Assembly (NCBI GenBank): GCA_000434055.1
Contig: HF999638.1
Location: 1 to 16,440, forward strand
Length of the DNA: 16,440 nt
From: Ruminococcus sp. CAG:488
GTDB taxonomy: Bacteria; Bacillota; Clostridia; Oscillospirales; Acutalibacteraceae
Reading direction: 5' to 3'
Each line of letters opens with the position of its first letter. The first letter of the stretch is position 1. The notes under the pieces were generated by a model that saw only the letters and a list, made by a program, of their open reading frames with translations, had not been told where the DNA came from and made no database searches. Below, in pieces: positions 15,824-16,440 of this stretch. The position numbers were made by a program, and so were the translations under genes.

Positions 15824-15845
15824 CATAAGAAAAATTTAATCAGTA

Positions 15846-15900
15846 TTTTTTTAAAAAAACGTCAATATTACTTGACAAAACCGAGATTTAATGGTATCAT
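15846..15900 (+). promoter_or_regulatory. Strong promoter with UP-like element for the tRNA cluster
   Basis: A perfect TTGACA (15872-15877) is followed after 17 bases by TATCAT (15895-15900), with an extended -10 TGG before it. A T7A7 tract (15846-15859) sits at about -61 to -48, where rRNA/tRNA promoters carry an UP element. The start is predicted near 15907, about 12 nt before tRNA-Gly. Confidence 0.8.
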
Positions 15901-15918
15901 ATCAAGCGTTGCAGATAT

Positions 15919-15992
15919 GCGGGTGTAGTTTAGTGGTAGAATTCCAGCCTTCCAAGCTGGTCGTGTGGGTTCGATTCCCATCACCCGCTCCA
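15919..15992 (+). tRNA. tRNA-Gly (anticodon TCC)
   Basis: The acceptor stem GCGGGTG pairs perfectly with CACCCGC. The anticodon stem is CCAGC/GCTGG with loop CTTCCAA, giving anticodon TCC (reads GGA and GGG). The T-loop TTCGATTC is normal. The discriminator is T (15989), and CCA is encoded (15990-15992). Confidence 0.95.
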
Positions 15993-15994
15993 TT

Positions 15995-16022
15995 TTCTCC
16001 GAACATTCTGCAATGTGGAGAA
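15995..16022 (+). other. Hairpin in the tRNA-Gly/tRNA-Arg spacer
   Basis: TTCTCC pairs with GGAGAA and the inner ACATT pairs with AATGT around a CTGC loop; a 2-base GA bulge separates the two stems. There is no T-run, so it is not a terminator. It probably helps fold or process the tRNA precursor. Confidence 0.5.
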
Positions 16023-16027
16023 CTAAT

Positions 16028-16104
<77 letters not shown>

Positions 16105-16107
16105 TAT

Positions 16108-16185
16108 GGTGGGTATAGCTTAGTTGGTTAAAGCGCCAGTTTGTGGCACTGGAGACCGTCGGTTCGAATCCGACTATCCACCCCA
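16108..16185 (+). tRNA. tRNA-His (anticodon GTG)
   Basis: The acceptor stem GTGGGTA pairs with TATCCAC (one G-T wobble). The extra G at -1 (16108) faces C73 (16182), the hallmark of tRNA-His. The anticodon stem CCAGT/ACTGG encloses loop TTGTGGC, giving anticodon GTG. CCA is encoded at 16183-16185. Confidence 0.95.
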
Positions 16186-16188
16186 TAG

Positions 16189-16215
16189 AGTCTGCAGGTT
16201 CTGCAGACTTTTTTT
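16189..16215 (+). terminator. Intrinsic terminator between tRNA-His and tRNA-Gln
   Basis: A perfect 9-bp stem AGTCTGCAG/CTGCAGACT (16189-16197 and 16201-16209) with a 3-base loop is followed directly by a run of seven T. It has the form of a strong intrinsic terminator, yet another tRNA starts 15 bases later. Confidence 0.85.
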
Positions 16216-16230
16216 AAACTCAATAAATAT

Positions 16231-16305
16231 TGGGGTGTCGTCAAGCGGTAAGACACAGCACTTTGACTGCTGCATTCGCTGGTTCGAATCCGGCCACCCC
16301 AGCCA
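16231..16305 (+). tRNA. tRNA-Gln (anticodon TTG)
   Basis: The acceptor stem TGGGGTG pairs perfectly with CACCCCA. The anticodon stem CAGCA/TGCTG encloses loop CTTTGAC, giving anticodon TTG (reads CAA and CAG). The discriminator is G, and CCA is encoded (16303-16305). Confidence 0.95.
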
Positions 16306-16309
16306 AAAA

Positions 16310-16335
16310 GGTTGCACAGACGTGCGGCCTTTTTT
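16310..16335 (+). terminator. Intrinsic terminator of the tRNA cluster
   Basis: GGTTGCAC (16310-16317) pairs with GTGCGGCC (16322-16329), with two G-T wobbles and a 4-base loop. Six T follow, facing an upstream A-run. It lies 5 bases after the tRNA-Gln CCA end. Confidence 0.85.
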
Positions 16336-16365
16336 GATTAAAAGAGAAAGAGCGAAAGTAACTTC

Positions 16366-16402
16366 AAAAGCTTACCTTTGAACGAACAAAAGGAAGCTTT
16401 TT
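16366..16402. terminator. Second hairpin terminator near the right edge
   Basis: AAAAGCTT-A-CCTTT (16366-16379) pairs with AAAGGAAGCTTTT (16389-16401) with one bulged A, and T-runs exist in both directions. It may close a minus-strand gene entering from beyond the right edge, or back up the tRNA terminator. Confidence 0.65.
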
Positions 16403-16440
16403 ATTATATGATCGTTTTCTTTGTCCCGAAGCTGTGCTTT

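Noticed and set aside
16124..16381. Plus-strand open frame of 85 codons over tRNA-His and tRNA-Gln
   Set aside because: It runs through two tRNAs and three terminator hairpins and has no ribosome binding site.

Overview
The window reads as a chromosomal segment of an anaerobic, low-to-medium GC Clostridia-type Firmicute, most likely from the Oscillospiraceae/Ruminococcaceae side. The reasons are AGGAGG-like ribosome binding sites before nearly all genes, sigma-A style promoters, a DnaD/DnaI-type primosome pair instead of E. coli-type loaders, encoded CCA ends on all tRNAs, a short TRAM-less 23S rRNA m5U methyltransferase, and a hydrogenase-like iron-sulfur protein with DRTGG, ATPase and PHP partners. 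No species can be named from the sequence alone.

Layout. (1) 1-1206, minus: the N-terminal 402 codons of a secreted GLUG-repeat protein that runs off the left edge, with a strong promoter at 1304-1332. (2) 1333-1710 appears empty. (3) 1781-8299, plus: five tightly packed genes, namely a DnaD-like primosome protein, a DnaI/DnaC-like helicase loader, the RNA-binding protein Tex, an organophosphate-type MFS antiporter and an RlmCD-like 23S rRNA methyltransferase. (4) 8374-9300, plus: an AT-rich DUF4268 protein with a PD-(D/E)xK-like N-terminus, probably acquired. (5) 9429-10436, plus: a membrane acyltransferase, converging through a bidirectional terminator (10438-10471) on (6) 10478-12448, minus: a secreted subtilisin-family protease. 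(7) 12621-15787, plus: a five-gene operon of DRTGG protein, RsbW-like ATPase, [FeFe]-hydrogenase-like sensor, second DRTGG protein and PHP phosphoesterase. (8) 15872-16335, plus: a four-gene tRNA cluster (Gly-TCC, Arg-TCT, His-GTG, Gln-TTG) with a strong promoter and terminators.

The most interesting region is (7). The hydrogenase-like protein keeps all four cysteines that would hold an H-cluster, but the proton-relay cysteine and several pocket residues are replaced. That pattern fits a sensory rather than a turnover hydrogenase. Its partners (ATPase, two DRTGG proteins, PHP enzyme) look like signalling parts, and the usual catalytic NuoE/NuoF/HydA genes do not follow; tRNAs do. The inferred role is H2 or redox sensing feeding a phosphorylation or nucleotide signal. 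The rest of the window is mostly housekeeping and cell-surface functions.
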